Source: Streptomyces niveus
Lineage (GTDB): Bacteria; Actinomycetota; Actinomycetes; Streptomycetales; Streptomycetaceae
Reading direction: 5' to 3'
Length of the DNA stretch: 64,000 nucleotides
NCBI RefSeq assembly: GCF_001723055.1
Contig: NZ_MDCR01000015.1
Location: 1-64,000, forward strand
Position numbers and translations under genes: made by a program. Shown here piece by piece: positions 36,466 through 43,673 of the stretch. The notes under the pieces were generated by a model. That model searched no databases. It saw only the letters and a list, made by a program, of their open reading frames with translations, and was not told the DNA's origin. How positions within the stretch are numbered: the first letter of the stretch is position 1; the number at the start of each line of letters is the position of its first letter.

Positions 36466-37327
36466 TCGTCGGCCGGCTCTCGCTCCCGCGCCGTACGCAG
36501 GTCAGTACGCGCCGGAAGGGCGGCGGGTCGCCGCCGACGCAGAGGCGCTTGAGGCGCGGGTGGGTGGTGAGGGGGACCAGCCGCGGTACGAGGCAGATGC
36601 CGAGGCCGTGGCTGATCAGCGAGAGCACCGCCGACCACTCGTCGGCGTGGTGCACCATCCGGGGCGCGAAGCCGGCCGCGGTGCAGAGCGCCTCGATGAG
36701 GCGGCTCTGGTCGTGGTGCGGGGATATCCAGTCGTCGTCGGCCGTCTCGCACAGCTCCACGCGCTCGCGCCCGGCCAGCCGGTGGCCTTCCGGGACGACC
36801 AGGTCCACGTAGTCGTCCATCAGGGGCTGTTGGTCGAACCGGGGATCGTCCATGGTGGGGCTGCCGGGCAGCGGCGTGAGGACCGCGATGTCGAGCTTGC
36901 CGGCCAGCAGGTGCTCGTAGCAGTGCCGGGTGTCGATGTCCGCGACCGTCGTACGGGTCGACGGCGAGGCCTCCCGCAACTCCTGCGCGGTGGGCGCCAG
37001 AAGCGGGCCGATGCTGGTCGCGAAGCCGCCCATGCGCAGCGTCCGGTACGAGGCGCCGCCGTGGTCGGCGAGGTCGGCCCTGGCCCGCTCCCACTGGGCG
37101 CTGAGCAGGTCCGCGTGGTGCAGCAGGACGCAGCCGGCCGTCGTCAGGCGGATCCGGCGGCCGTCCGGCTCCCACAGTTCGGCGCCGACCTCGCGGGAGA
37201 GCTGGCGCAGTTGCTGGGAGACGGCGGACGGCGAGAGGTTCAGCGCGCGGGCGGTGGCCGCGACGGTGCCCTGCGCGTTCATGACGCGCAGCGTCTGGAG
37301 CAGGCGCAGATTGATCACGCCCTCCAT
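36410..37327 (-). CDS. LysR family transcriptional regulator
   Basis: 305 residues. The N-terminal winged helix reads LRLLQTLRVMNAQGTVAATARALNLSPSAVSQQLRQLSREVGAELWE, followed by a type-2 periplasmic-binding-like effector domain (about 90-290). The gene overlaps the acyltransferase tail to tail and is divergent from a small zinc-ribbon gene at 37415. LysR proteins often control a divergent neighbour; target and effector are unknown. Confidence 0.88.
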   Translation of the reverse strand: MEGVINLRLLQTLRVMNAQGTVAATARALNLSPSAVSQQLRQLSREVGAELWEPDGRRIRLTTAGCVLLHHADLLSAQWERARADLADHGGASYRTLRMGGFATSIGPLLAPTAQELREASPSTRTTVADIDTRHCYEHLLAGKLDIAVLTPLPGSPTMDDPRFDQQPLMDDYVDLVVPEGHRLAGRERVELCETADDDWISPHHDQSRLIEALCTAAGFAPRMVHHADEWSAVLSLISHGLGICLVPRLVPLTTHPRLKRLCVGGDPPPFRRVLTCVRRGSESRPTISDGLRSLRARAALSPWT

Positions 37328-37414
37328 GGTGCGTCATCCGTACAGCGTTTCGGCATGGATCCGTCCCGAAAGATGCGATGGACGCGCACGGTTCGAGGGC
37401 GGACGCTTGGCCGC

Positions 37415-37651
37415 ATGGAAGCTGATCCGAGAGACATCGCTGTCTGCGCCGATTGCGGCTGGCCGGTGGAGGCCCCGCTCCAGGAGGCGTCGCGCCACGC
37501 CGTCGCCGAGGGGACGGTCGTCTACACGCGGTGTGCCTGCGGGCGGGTACGGGTGTGGCTGGAAGCGCCCGGCGGGGGCGGGGCGAGGCTCGTCGTGGGC
37601 GCCAGCAGTGTCCTGTACTCACCAAAAGCGGAGTGCCACGCGGGTCCCTGA
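37415..37651 (+). CDS. Small zinc-ribbon-like protein
   Basis: 78 residues. CADC near the N-terminus and CAC in the middle (TRCACGRVRVWLEAPG) could coordinate zinc; codon third positions are mostly G/C up to about residue 60. It starts 87 nt from the divergent LysR start. Function unknown. Confidence 0.5.
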   Translation: MEADPRDIAVCADCGWPVEAPLQEASRHAVAEGTVVYTRCACGRVRVWLEAPGGGGARLVVGASSVLYSPKAECHAGP

Positions 37652-37685
37652 GACTGCCCCCGGCGGAGAGAAACAAGATCAGGAC

Positions 37686-37758
37686 CCCCTTCCGCTTCCC
37701 CCGGCGGAAGGGGAGTCTTGTCCCTGTCCGGTACGCGACCGGTACCGGGCAGGACAAG
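37686..37758 (+). terminator. Tandem hairpins between the zinc-ribbon gene and narK
   Basis: Hairpin 1: CCCCTTCCGC / GCGGAAGGGG (37686-37713). Hairpin 2: CTTGTCC...CCGGTA with TACCGG...GGACAAG (37717-37758), about 16 bp with one bulge. They could terminate the upstream gene or fold in the narK leader. Confidence 0.5.
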
Positions 37759-37776
37759 CCGCCCGGGAGCCGCACC

Positions 37777-37947
37777 ATGACCGACACCCCCACCGAGCAC
37801 GGCCGGCACGTGGGCGGGCGCTCACAGCCGGGCCCGCGCCCCGGTGAGAGCAAGGTTGCGCGCCGGTCATCTCGGGGCACCCCGGCGAAACGCGGCGTCC
37901 CTACCGTCGGGAGTCACCGAACCGCACCGTCAGTGGAGGCGCGATGA
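37777..37947 (+). CDS. Possible 56-residue leader ORF coupled to narK
   Basis: ATG 37777 follows CGGGAG by 7 nt and the frame ends in an ATGA overlap with the narK start. The product (MTDTPTEHGRHVGGRSQPG and so on) is basic and low-complexity with no recognised domain. The first half has Streptomyces-like codon use; the second half does not. It may exist for translational coupling rather than its product. Confidence 0.3.
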   Translation: MTDTPTEHGRHVGGRSQPGPRPGESKVARRSSRGTPAKRGVPTVGSHRTAPSVEAR

Positions 37948-39350
37948 CTGGCCCGACGATCACCGATGCGGCACGTGGCGCCGGAAAGGGGCGATGGATC
38001 GAGCAGTGGGACCCCGAGGACCCCGGCTTCTGGGAGCGGACCGGCCGCCGCACCGCGCGGCGCAATCTGCTCTTCTCCGTGCTCAGCGAGCACATCGGGT
38101 TCTCCATCTGGACGCTCTGGTCGGTGATGGTGCTGTTCATGGGGCCCGAGTTCGGGATCGACCCGGCCGGGAAGTTCTTCCTCATCGGCATGGCGACCTT
38201 CGTCGGCGCCCTGGTCCGGATCCCGTACACCTTCGCCGTCGCCCGCTTCGGCGGCCGTAACTGGACCGTCGTCAGCGCCCTGCTGCTGCTCCTGCCGACC
38301 GGCGCCGCCTATCTGGTGATGGAGCCGGGGACCTCGTACACCACCTTCCTGGCCGTCGCCGCGCTCACCGGGCTCGGCGGCGGCAACTTCGCCTCGTCCA
38401 TGACCAACATCAACTCCTTCTTCCCGCTGCGCGAGAAGGGCTGGGCGCTCGGGCTCAACGCGGGCGGCGGCAACATCGGCGTGCCGGTCGTGCAGCTCGT
38501 CGGGCTGCTGGTGATCGGGACCGCGGGAGCCGCGCACCCCCGGATCGTCCTCGCGGTGTATCTGCCGCTGATCGTCGCCGCCGCCCTGTGCGCCGCGCTG
38601 TTCATGGACAACCTGGCGCCGGTCAGGAACGACACGGGCGCCGCGAAGGAGGCCGTACGCGACCGGCACACCTGGATCATGGCCGTCCTCTACATCGGGA
38701 CGTTCGGCTCCTTCATCGGCTACAGCTTCGCCTTCGGTCTGGTGCTCCAGACGCAGTTCGGGCGTACGCCCCTGGAGGCCGCGTCACTGACCTTCCTGGG
38801 CCCGCTGCTCGGCTCGCTGGTACGGCCGCTCGGCGGCAGGCTCGCCGACCGGCACGGCGGCGCCCGCATCACCCTGGCGAACTTCGCCGGGATGGCGGCG
38901 GCGACCGGCGTCGTGATCTTCGCCTCGGTGACCGAGTCGCTGCCCGTCTTCCTCGTCGGCTTCACCGCGCTGTTCCTGCTCAGCGGCATCGGCAACGGCT
39001 CCACGTACAAGATGATCCCCGGCATCTTCCAGACGAAGGCGCTGGCACGGGGGATGACGGGGGAGGAGGCGGCCCGGTACGGACGCCGGCTCTCCGGCGC
39101 GTCCATGGGGCTCATCGGGGCCGTCGGGGCGCTCGGCGGGCTCGGGGTCAACCTCGCCTTCCGGCAGTCCTTCCAGGGGGCGGCGGGGACCGGCACCGCC
39201 GCGTTCGTCGCCTTCCTCGGCTTCTACGCCGTGTGCTCCGCGCTCACCTGGGCGGTATACCTTCGGAAGCAGGCGGCCCGACCGGCGACGGAGGCGGAGA
39301 CGGGAGCCGGGGCCGACGTACGGCGCAGGCTCGACTACGCCGAGGTGTGA
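37944..39350 (+). CDS. narK: Nitrate/nitrite transporter NarK (MFS)
   Basis: 468 residues with about 12 membrane segments. Nitrate/nitrite porter signatures are present: GLGGGNFASSMTNINSFFPLREKGWALGLNAGGGNIGVPVVQ in helices 4-5 (nitrate signature 1) and SLTFLGPLLGSLVRPLGGRLADRHGG in the second half, with the family arginines in membrane segments. Imports nitrate and/or exports nitrite. It is followed by nnaR, the nitrate/nitrite assimilation regulator, so a nitrogen-assimilation role is likely. A terminator lies between the two genes. Confidence 0.9.
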   Translation: MTGPTITDAARGAGKGRWIEQWDPEDPGFWERTGRRTARRNLLFSVLSEHIGFSIWTLWSVMVLFMGPEFGIDPAGKFFLIGMATFVGALVRIPYTFAVARFGGRNWTVVSALLLLLPTGAAYLVMEPGTSYTTFLAVAALTGLGGGNFASSMTNINSFFPLREKGWALGLNAGGGNIGVPVVQLVGLLVIGTAGAAHPRIVLAVYLPLIVAAALCAALFMDNLAPVRNDTGAAKEAVRDRHTWIMAVLYIGTFGSFIGYSFAFGLVLQTQFGRTPLEAASLTFLGPLLGSLVRPLGGRLADRHGGARITLANFAGMAAATGVVIFASVTESLPVFLVGFTALFLLSGIGNGSTYKMIPGIFQTKALARGMTGEEAARYGRRLSGASMGLIGAVGALGGLGVNLAFRQSFQGAAGTGTAAFVAFLGFYAVCSALTWAVYLRKQAARPATEAETGAGADVRRRLDYAEV

Positions 39351-39414
39351 GCCGGTACGAATGAGGCGAAGCCGGTGCGCGGACGTGTGAGCCGGTACGA
39401 CGAGGCGGAGCCGG
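39345..39414 (+). repeat. Imperfect 30-nt direct repeat at the narK 3' end
   Basis: GTGTGAGCCGGTACGA followed by a GAGGCG-AGCCGG block occurs at 39345-39375 and again at 39385-39414. The first copy includes the narK stop codon and the second overlaps the terminator stem. Probably a local duplication. Confidence 0.7.
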
Positions 39415-39442
39415 GCCCCCACACCGGGCCGGCTCCGCCTCG
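39401..39442 (+). terminator. Terminator of narK
   Basis: CGAGGCGGAGCC pairs with GGCTCCGCCTCG; inner GGGCC/GGCCC bases extend the stem. It lies 51 nt after the narK stop. Confidence 0.75.
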
Positions 39443-39477
39443 GAGCCGTACGGACGAGAGAGCGGGACGGGAAGACC

Positions 39478-40620
39478 ATGTCCGATCAGCAGCAGCACGG
39501 CCCCCTCGCCGGATTCACGGTCGGGGTCACCGCCGCCCGGCGCGCCGACGAGCTGGGGGCGTTGCTCACCCGGCGCGGCGCCGCCGTCGTGCACGCCCCC
39601 GCCCTGCGTATCGTGCCGGTCTCCGACGACACCGAACTCCTCGCCGCCACCAAGGAATTGATCGGCAATCCGCCCCATGTGGTGATCGCGACGACCGCCA
39701 TCGGCTTCCGCGGCTGGGTGGAGGCGGCCGACGGCTGGGGCCTCGGCCAGGACCTGCTCGACACGCTGCGCGGCACCGAACTGCTGGCGCGCGGGCCGAA
39801 GGTCAAGGGCGCGATCCGCGCCGCCGGGCTGACCGAGGAGTGGTCGCCGGACTCCGAGTCCATGGCCGAGGTGCTGGACCGGCTGCTGACCGAGGGCGTC
39901 GACGGGCGCCGGGTCGCGCTCCAGCTGCACGGGGAGCCGCTGCCCGGGTTCGTGGAGGCGCTGCGGGCCGGGGGCGCCGACGTCGTCGTCGTACCGGTCT
40001 ACCGCTGGATGCCGCCCGAGGACATCGCGCCCGTCGACCGGCTCATCGACGCGACCCTCGCGCGCACTCTGGACGCCGTCACCTTCACCAGCGCGCCCGC
40101 CGTCGCCTCGCTGTTCTCCCGGGCCCGTGAACGCGGCCTGCTGGACGGGCTGGTGGAGGCACTGCACCACGACGTGCTCGCCGCCTGCGTGGGGCCCGTC
40201 ACCGCCCTGCCGCTCCAGGAGCACGGCATCGACACCGTCCAGCCCGAACGCTTCAGGCTGGGCCCGCTCGTTCAGGTGCTCTGCCTCGAACTGCCGGGCC
40301 GTACACGGACGTTGACGGTCGCGGGCCGCCGGTTCGAGATCCGTGGCCACGCGGTGCTGCTGGACGGCGCCCTGAGACCCGTACCGCCCGCCGGTATGGC
40401 CCTGGTCGACGCGCTCGCCAAGCGGCCCGGCTGGGTGGTCTCGCGGGCCGACCTGCTGCGGGCGCTGCCGGGGGCGGGCACGGACGAGCACGCCGTCGAG
40501 ACGGCCATGACCCGGCTCCGTACGGCACTGGGCGCCCCCGAGCTGATCCAGACCGTCGTCAAGCGCGGCTACCGGCTGGCGCTGGACCCGGCGGCCGGTA
40601 CGAAGTACGGCGGCGGGTGA
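39478..40620 (+). CDS. nnaR: NnaR, HemD-like/winged-helix regulator of nitrate-nitrite assimilation
   Basis: 380 residues. Residues 1 to about 265 follow uroporphyrinogen-III synthase (GFTVGVTAARRADELGALLTRRGA, TFTSAPAVASLF). Residues ~285-375 are an OmpR-type winged helix (PPAGMALVDALAKRPGWVVSRADLLRAL, ETAMTRLRTALG, VKRGYRL). This architecture and position next to narK match S. coelicolor NnaR (SCO2958, from memory), which co-activates nitrate and nitrite assimilation genes. The HemD-like part may sense a tetrapyrrole or be purely structural; I would not assume synthase activity. Confidence 0.85.
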   Translation: MSDQQQHGPLAGFTVGVTAARRADELGALLTRRGAAVVHAPALRIVPVSDDTELLAATKELIGNPPHVVIATTAIGFRGWVEAADGWGLGQDLLDTLRGTELLARGPKVKGAIRAAGLTEEWSPDSESMAEVLDRLLTEGVDGRRVALQLHGEPLPGFVEALRAGGADVVVVPVYRWMPPEDIAPVDRLIDATLARTLDAVTFTSAPAVASLFSRARERGLLDGLVEALHHDVLAACVGPVTALPLQEHGIDTVQPERFRLGPLVQVLCLELPGRTRTLTVAGRRFEIRGHAVLLDGALRPVPPAGMALVDALAKRPGWVVSRADLLRALPGAGTDEHAVETAMTRLRTALGAPELIQTVVKRGYRLALDPAAGTKYGGG

Positions 40621-40704
40621 CCCTGCGCGGACGTGTGACCAGCACCGGGTGACCGTCCGTCGATCGGGGTCACCGCTGCGGTACCGAACCGGAACCAAGA
40701 CGTC

Positions 40705-40710
40705 TAGTTT
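40705..40710 (+). promoter_or_regulatory. -10 element for a leaderless GNAT gene
   Basis: TAGTTT ends 6 nt before ATG 40717 in an unusually A/T-rich patch, indicating leaderless transcription. Confidence 0.5.
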
Positions 40711-40716
40711 AATCGG

Positions 40717-41244
40717 ATGGTCAACGACTCCCTTCCGTTCCGGCCCGCGCGAGCGGAAGACGCCGGCCCGCTCGCCGAGGCGCATCTGCGCAACAGGGTC
40801 CACATGGGCCCCTGGTCGCCGCACCGCACGGCCGACTACTACACGCCCGAGGCGCAGGCCCAACTGCTGGCCGACCCCGCCCATCTGCGCTGGCACTTCG
40901 TCGACGGACGCGACATCGTGGGCCAGGCCACCCTCTCCACCATCGTCCTCGGGCCGTTCCGCAGCGCCAGCCTCGGCTGCTGGATAGACGCCGAGTACAC
41001 CGGGCGCGGACTGGCCACCCGCGCCACCGAGGAGGTCTGCCGGGCCGCCCTGGAGGATCTGGGACTGCACCGGATCGAGGCGCGCACGATGCTGTCCAAC
41101 ACCGGCTCGCAGCGGGTCCTGCGCAAATGCGGGTTCGAACTGATCGGCACGGCGCCGGACTATCTGCACATCGACGGCGCGTGGCGCGATCACCATCTCT
41201 TCCAGCGGATCCTGCACGACGGGCCGCCGAACACCGCGCCGTAG
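40717..41244 (+). CDS. GNAT family N-acetyltransferase (RimJ/RimL type)
   Basis: 175 residues. The sequence runs FRPARAEDAGPLAEAHLRNRVHMGPWSPH, then GCWIDAEYTGRGLATRATEEVCRAALEDLGLHRIEARTMLSNTGSQRVLRKCGFELIGTA, the RimJ/RimL acetyl-CoA-binding core (Q/RxxGxG/A replaced by YTGRGLA) and the Asn-x-x-Ser conserved segment. These enzymes acetylate N-termini of proteins or small amines; substrate unknown. It has its own promoter. Confidence 0.88.
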   Translation: MVNDSLPFRPARAEDAGPLAEAHLRNRVHMGPWSPHRTADYYTPEAQAQLLADPAHLRWHFVDGRDIVGQATLSTIVLGPFRSASLGCWIDAEYTGRGLATRATEEVCRAALEDLGLHRIEARTMLSNTGSQRVLRKCGFELIGTAPDYLHIDGAWRDHHLFQRILHDGPPNTAP

Positions 41245-41268
41245 AAGCACGGGCCCCGAGAAAGCGCG

Positions 41269-41308
41269 AACCCCGGAAACATAAGACGGCGTTCCGGGGG
41301 CCGGGGTT
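41269..41308 (+). terminator. Terminator after the GNAT gene
   Basis: AACCCCGG can pair with CCGGGGTT (41301-41308), and GGAA with TTCC inside it, giving a compact hairpin 25 nt after the stop. Beyond it (to 41436) only the upstream region of the CGNR gene is seen. Confidence 0.6.
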
Positions 41309-41436
41309 GTCTCCCGTACGGAGAATTCACCGGCCGAGGTTCAACTGAGAGGCCGCCGGAGGGGTTCCGGACACGTTCCGGGGCATGCACTCTGGGAAGA
41401 ACGCGGCAGCACGGTGACCGAGGCGGTGACAGGCAC

Positions 41437-42039
41437 ATGACTACGGGCGTGGGCTCGTACGAGTGGCGATTCGACTCCGGGCGCGTCTGCCTGGATCTGG
41501 TCGCCACCGGGGAACCGGCCCCCAAGGGGTTCGACGACGAGCCACGGGGCGACGACGCCGGACTCCTCGGCCGCTGGCTCACCGGCTCCGGTCTGGTGCC
41601 CCGCGGCACCCCGCTCACCGGCGTCGACACCGGCTGGGTCCAGCGCTTCGCCGAACTGCGCGACTGCGTGGGCCAGTTGGTGCGCGCCGAGATCGACGGG
41701 CGGCAGGCGGCGGCCGCGCTGGAGCGCGTCAACGCCGTCGCCGCCGGTGCCCCGCCGGGCATCAGGGCCGTACGCGAACCGGGCGGCGGCCTCGTCCGGA
41801 CGCTCAGCGACGAGCCCGAATGCGGCGCGCTGCTCGCGGTCGTGGCCAGGGACACCGTGGACCTGCTGACCGACCCCGTCGCGCGGGCGCGGCTGCGGCA
41901 GTGCGAGGGCGACAACTGCCGGCGGGTCTATCTGGACACCTCGCGCGGCCGGCGCAGGCGCTGGTGCTCCAGCGAGGTCTGCGGCAACAGGGAGCGGGTC
42001 GCGCGGCACCGGCGCCGGGCGGCGGTCGCCCGCGCCTGA
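41437..42039 (+). CDS. CGNR zinc-finger (ABATE domain) protein
   Basis: 200 residues. An N-terminal ABATE-type stress-response domain (YEWRFDSGRVCLDLVAT, then helices) is followed by a C-terminal CGNR zinc finger: CEGDNCRRVYLDTSRGRRRRWCSSEVCGNRERVARHRRR, four cysteines and the signature CGNR. Family members are putative DNA-binding stress regulators. It lies between the GNAT gene and the sigma factor without overlap. Confidence 0.85.
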   Translation: MTTGVGSYEWRFDSGRVCLDLVATGEPAPKGFDDEPRGDDAGLLGRWLTGSGLVPRGTPLTGVDTGWVQRFAELRDCVGQLVRAEIDGRQAAAALERVNAVAAGAPPGIRAVREPGGGLVRTLSDEPECGALLAVVARDTVDLLTDPVARARLRQCEGDNCRRVYLDTSRGRRRRWCSSEVCGNRERVARHRRRAAVARA

Positions 42040-42132
42040 CGCCCGGCCTGCGGCCCCTTGTAAAAGATCTTGAAAGATTTCCGCCGCGCGGTTGAGTAGA
42101 TCTCCGCACCGGTCCGTAAGTCCTGAGTGATG

Positions 42133-42157
42133 GGAACAAGCAGCCATCTCAAGGTCT
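42133..42157 (+). promoter_or_regulatory. Candidate ECF-type promoter of sigU-rsuA
   Basis: GGAAC (42133-42137), 16 nt, then GTCT (42154-42157): the classic ECF -35/-10 arrangement, 16 nt before the GTG start. It suggests that the sigma factor transcribes its own operon. Confidence 0.6.
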
Positions 42158-42173
42158 CGACCGGGAGGTTCAG

Positions 42174-42761
42174 GTGCGCAAGGATGCGGCCGTGGCCGAC
42201 GACCGACCTCACCGGGCCAGGCACCGGAGCGAGGCACCGCGCACCAACATCTCCGTCCCGGACGAGGAGTTGATGCGCGCCCTCTACCGGGAACACGCCG
42301 GGCCCCTGCTCGCCTACGTCCTGCGACTCGTCGCCGGCGACCGCCAGCGGGCCGAGGACGTCGTGCAGGAGACGCTCATCCGTGCCTGGAAGAACGCCGG
42401 TCAGCTCAATCGGGCGACCGGCTCTGTCCGACCCTGGCTGGTGACGGTCGCCCGACGTATCGTCATCGACGGTCACCGCAGCCGGCAGGCCCGGCCGCAG
42501 GAGGTCGACCCGTCGCCGCTGGAGGTCATGCCCGCGGAGGACGAGATCGACAAGGCGTTGTGGCTGATGACGCTCTCTGATGCCCTCGATGATTTGACCC
42601 CCGCCCACCGGGAAGTTCTGGTGGAGACGTACTTCAAGGGACGTACGGTCAACGAGGCAGCCGAGACGCTCGGCATACCCAGTGGGACCGTCAGGTCGCG
42701 TGTGTTCTACGCGCTTCGTTCGATGAAGCTCGCTCTGGAGGAGAGGGGGGTCTCGGCATGA
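42174..42761 (+). CDS. sigU: ECF RNA polymerase sigma factor, SigU-like
   Basis: 195 residues from GTG 42174 behind GGGAGG. Region 2 (LYREHAGPLLAYVLRLVAGDRQRAEDVVQETLIRAWKN, WLVTVARRIVIDGHRSRQAR) and region 4 (DDLTPAHREVLVETYFKGRTVNEAAETLGIPSGTVRSRVFYALRSMK) are complete, with the short linker of ECF factors. A membrane anti-sigma gene overlaps by 4 nt. Position beside helD and malic enzyme corresponds to S. coelicolor sigU (SCO2954, from memory), whose release from its anti-sigma disturbs development. Confidence 0.85.
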   Translation: MRKDAAVADDRPHRARHRSEAPRTNISVPDEELMRALYREHAGPLLAYVLRLVAGDRQRAEDVVQETLIRAWKNAGQLNRATGSVRPWLVTVARRIVIDGHRSRQARPQEVDPSPLEVMPAEDEIDKALWLMTLSDALDDLTPAHREVLVETYFKGRTVNEAAETLGIPSGTVRSRVFYALRSMKLALEERGVSA

Positions 42762-43612
42762 CGACGTACGAGCAGTCAGGGCAGGGCGACGGCACGACCG
42801 CGCACGACGCGGCGGCGGCGTACGTGCTGGGGATCCTTGACGAGGCCGACGCCACCGCCTTCGAGGCGCACCTCGCCGGCTGCCACATCTGCGCGCTCCA
42901 CCTGGAGGAGTTCGCCGGGATGGAGCCGATGCTGGCCATGCTGGCGGACAATCCCGACCCCTTCGGGCAGTCGTCGCCCTATCGCCGCACCGACGACCCC
43001 TTCGCGCGGGCCGCACCGGCCGCCACCCTGCCGCCGCCGGCGCCCGCCGTCACCGTGCAGCCCAGCCCGCGCCTCCTCGACCGGCTCGTCGACGAGGTCG
43101 CGGTCAAGCGCGCCAAGCGCCGGCGCCGCTCGATGTATCTGGTCGCCGCCGCCGCCGCGCTGGTCGTGGGCGGTCCCGCCGTCGCGGTCGTCGCCACCTC
43201 CGGTGACGGTGGCACGAGCAACCAGGCCGCCGATCCGCACCCCACCAGTCCCGCCGAGGACGCCTTCATGGAGCACATGCCGGAGAAGGTCGAGGCGACG
43301 GACCCGGTCACCAAGGTCAGCGCGACCGTCGGCATGGAGAGCAAGGGCTGGGGGACCCACGCGGCCCTGGAGCTGAAGAACGTCAAGGGCCCGCTCAAAT
43401 GCAGCCTCGTCGCCGTGTCCAAGACCGGCGAGGAGGAGATCGTCACCTCGTGGGCCGTGCCGAAGTGGGGTTACGGCCTCCCGGACAGCACCAACGAGAT
43501 CGCGAAGAACCCGCTGTACGTGCACGGCGGCTCCGCCATGGACCGGAACGACATCGACCACTTCGAGGTCCGGACATTTGACGGCAAGCGTCTGGTGGAG
43601 GTCGAGGCCTGA
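42758..43612 (+). CDS. rsuA: Zinc-binding membrane anti-sigma factor, RsuA-like
   Basis: 284 residues, ATGA overlap with sigU. The N-terminal anti-sigma domain has the ZAS zinc motif H-x3-C-x2-C (FEAHLAGCHIC) after AYVLGILDEADA. A Pro-rich linker, basic stretch (VKRAKRRRR), one membrane segment (SMYLVAAAAALVVGGPAVAVVA) and an extracellular domain of about 130 residues follow. It should hold SigU at the membrane and release it on an outside signal. The extracellular domain contains one Cys and is of unknown ligand. Confidence 0.85.
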   Translation: MTTYEQSGQGDGTTAHDAAAAYVLGILDEADATAFEAHLAGCHICALHLEEFAGMEPMLAMLADNPDPFGQSSPYRRTDDPFARAAPAATLPPPAPAVTVQPSPRLLDRLVDEVAVKRAKRRRRSMYLVAAAAALVVGGPAVAVVATSGDGGTSNQAADPHPTSPAEDAFMEHMPEKVEATDPVTKVSATVGMESKGWGTHAALELKNVKGPLKCSLVAVSKTGEEEIVTSWAVPKWGYGLPDSTNEIAKNPLYVHGGSAMDRNDIDHFEVRTFDGKRLVEVEA

Positions 43613-43618
43613 CATACC

Positions 43619-43670
43619 GGCCCCCTTCGCGTACGGTTGACGGCTGCCCAGTGCACGTCAGAAGGGGGCC
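43619..43670 (+). promoter_or_regulatory. Inverted repeat covering the helD ribosome-binding site
   Basis: GGCCCCCTTC (43619-43628) is exactly complementary to GAAGGGGGCC (43661-43670), which holds the helD Shine-Dalgarno sequence. The 32-nt loop contains TACGGT (43632-43637), a possible -10. Read-through mRNA from rsuA would hide the site; mRNA starting inside the loop would not. Confidence 0.5.
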
Positions 43671-43673
43671 TCG

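Noticed and set aside
43619..43670. Rifamycin-associated element upstream of helD
   Set aside because: The inverted repeat has a 32-nt loop and a different sequence from the compact palindrome known for that element, as I recall it.
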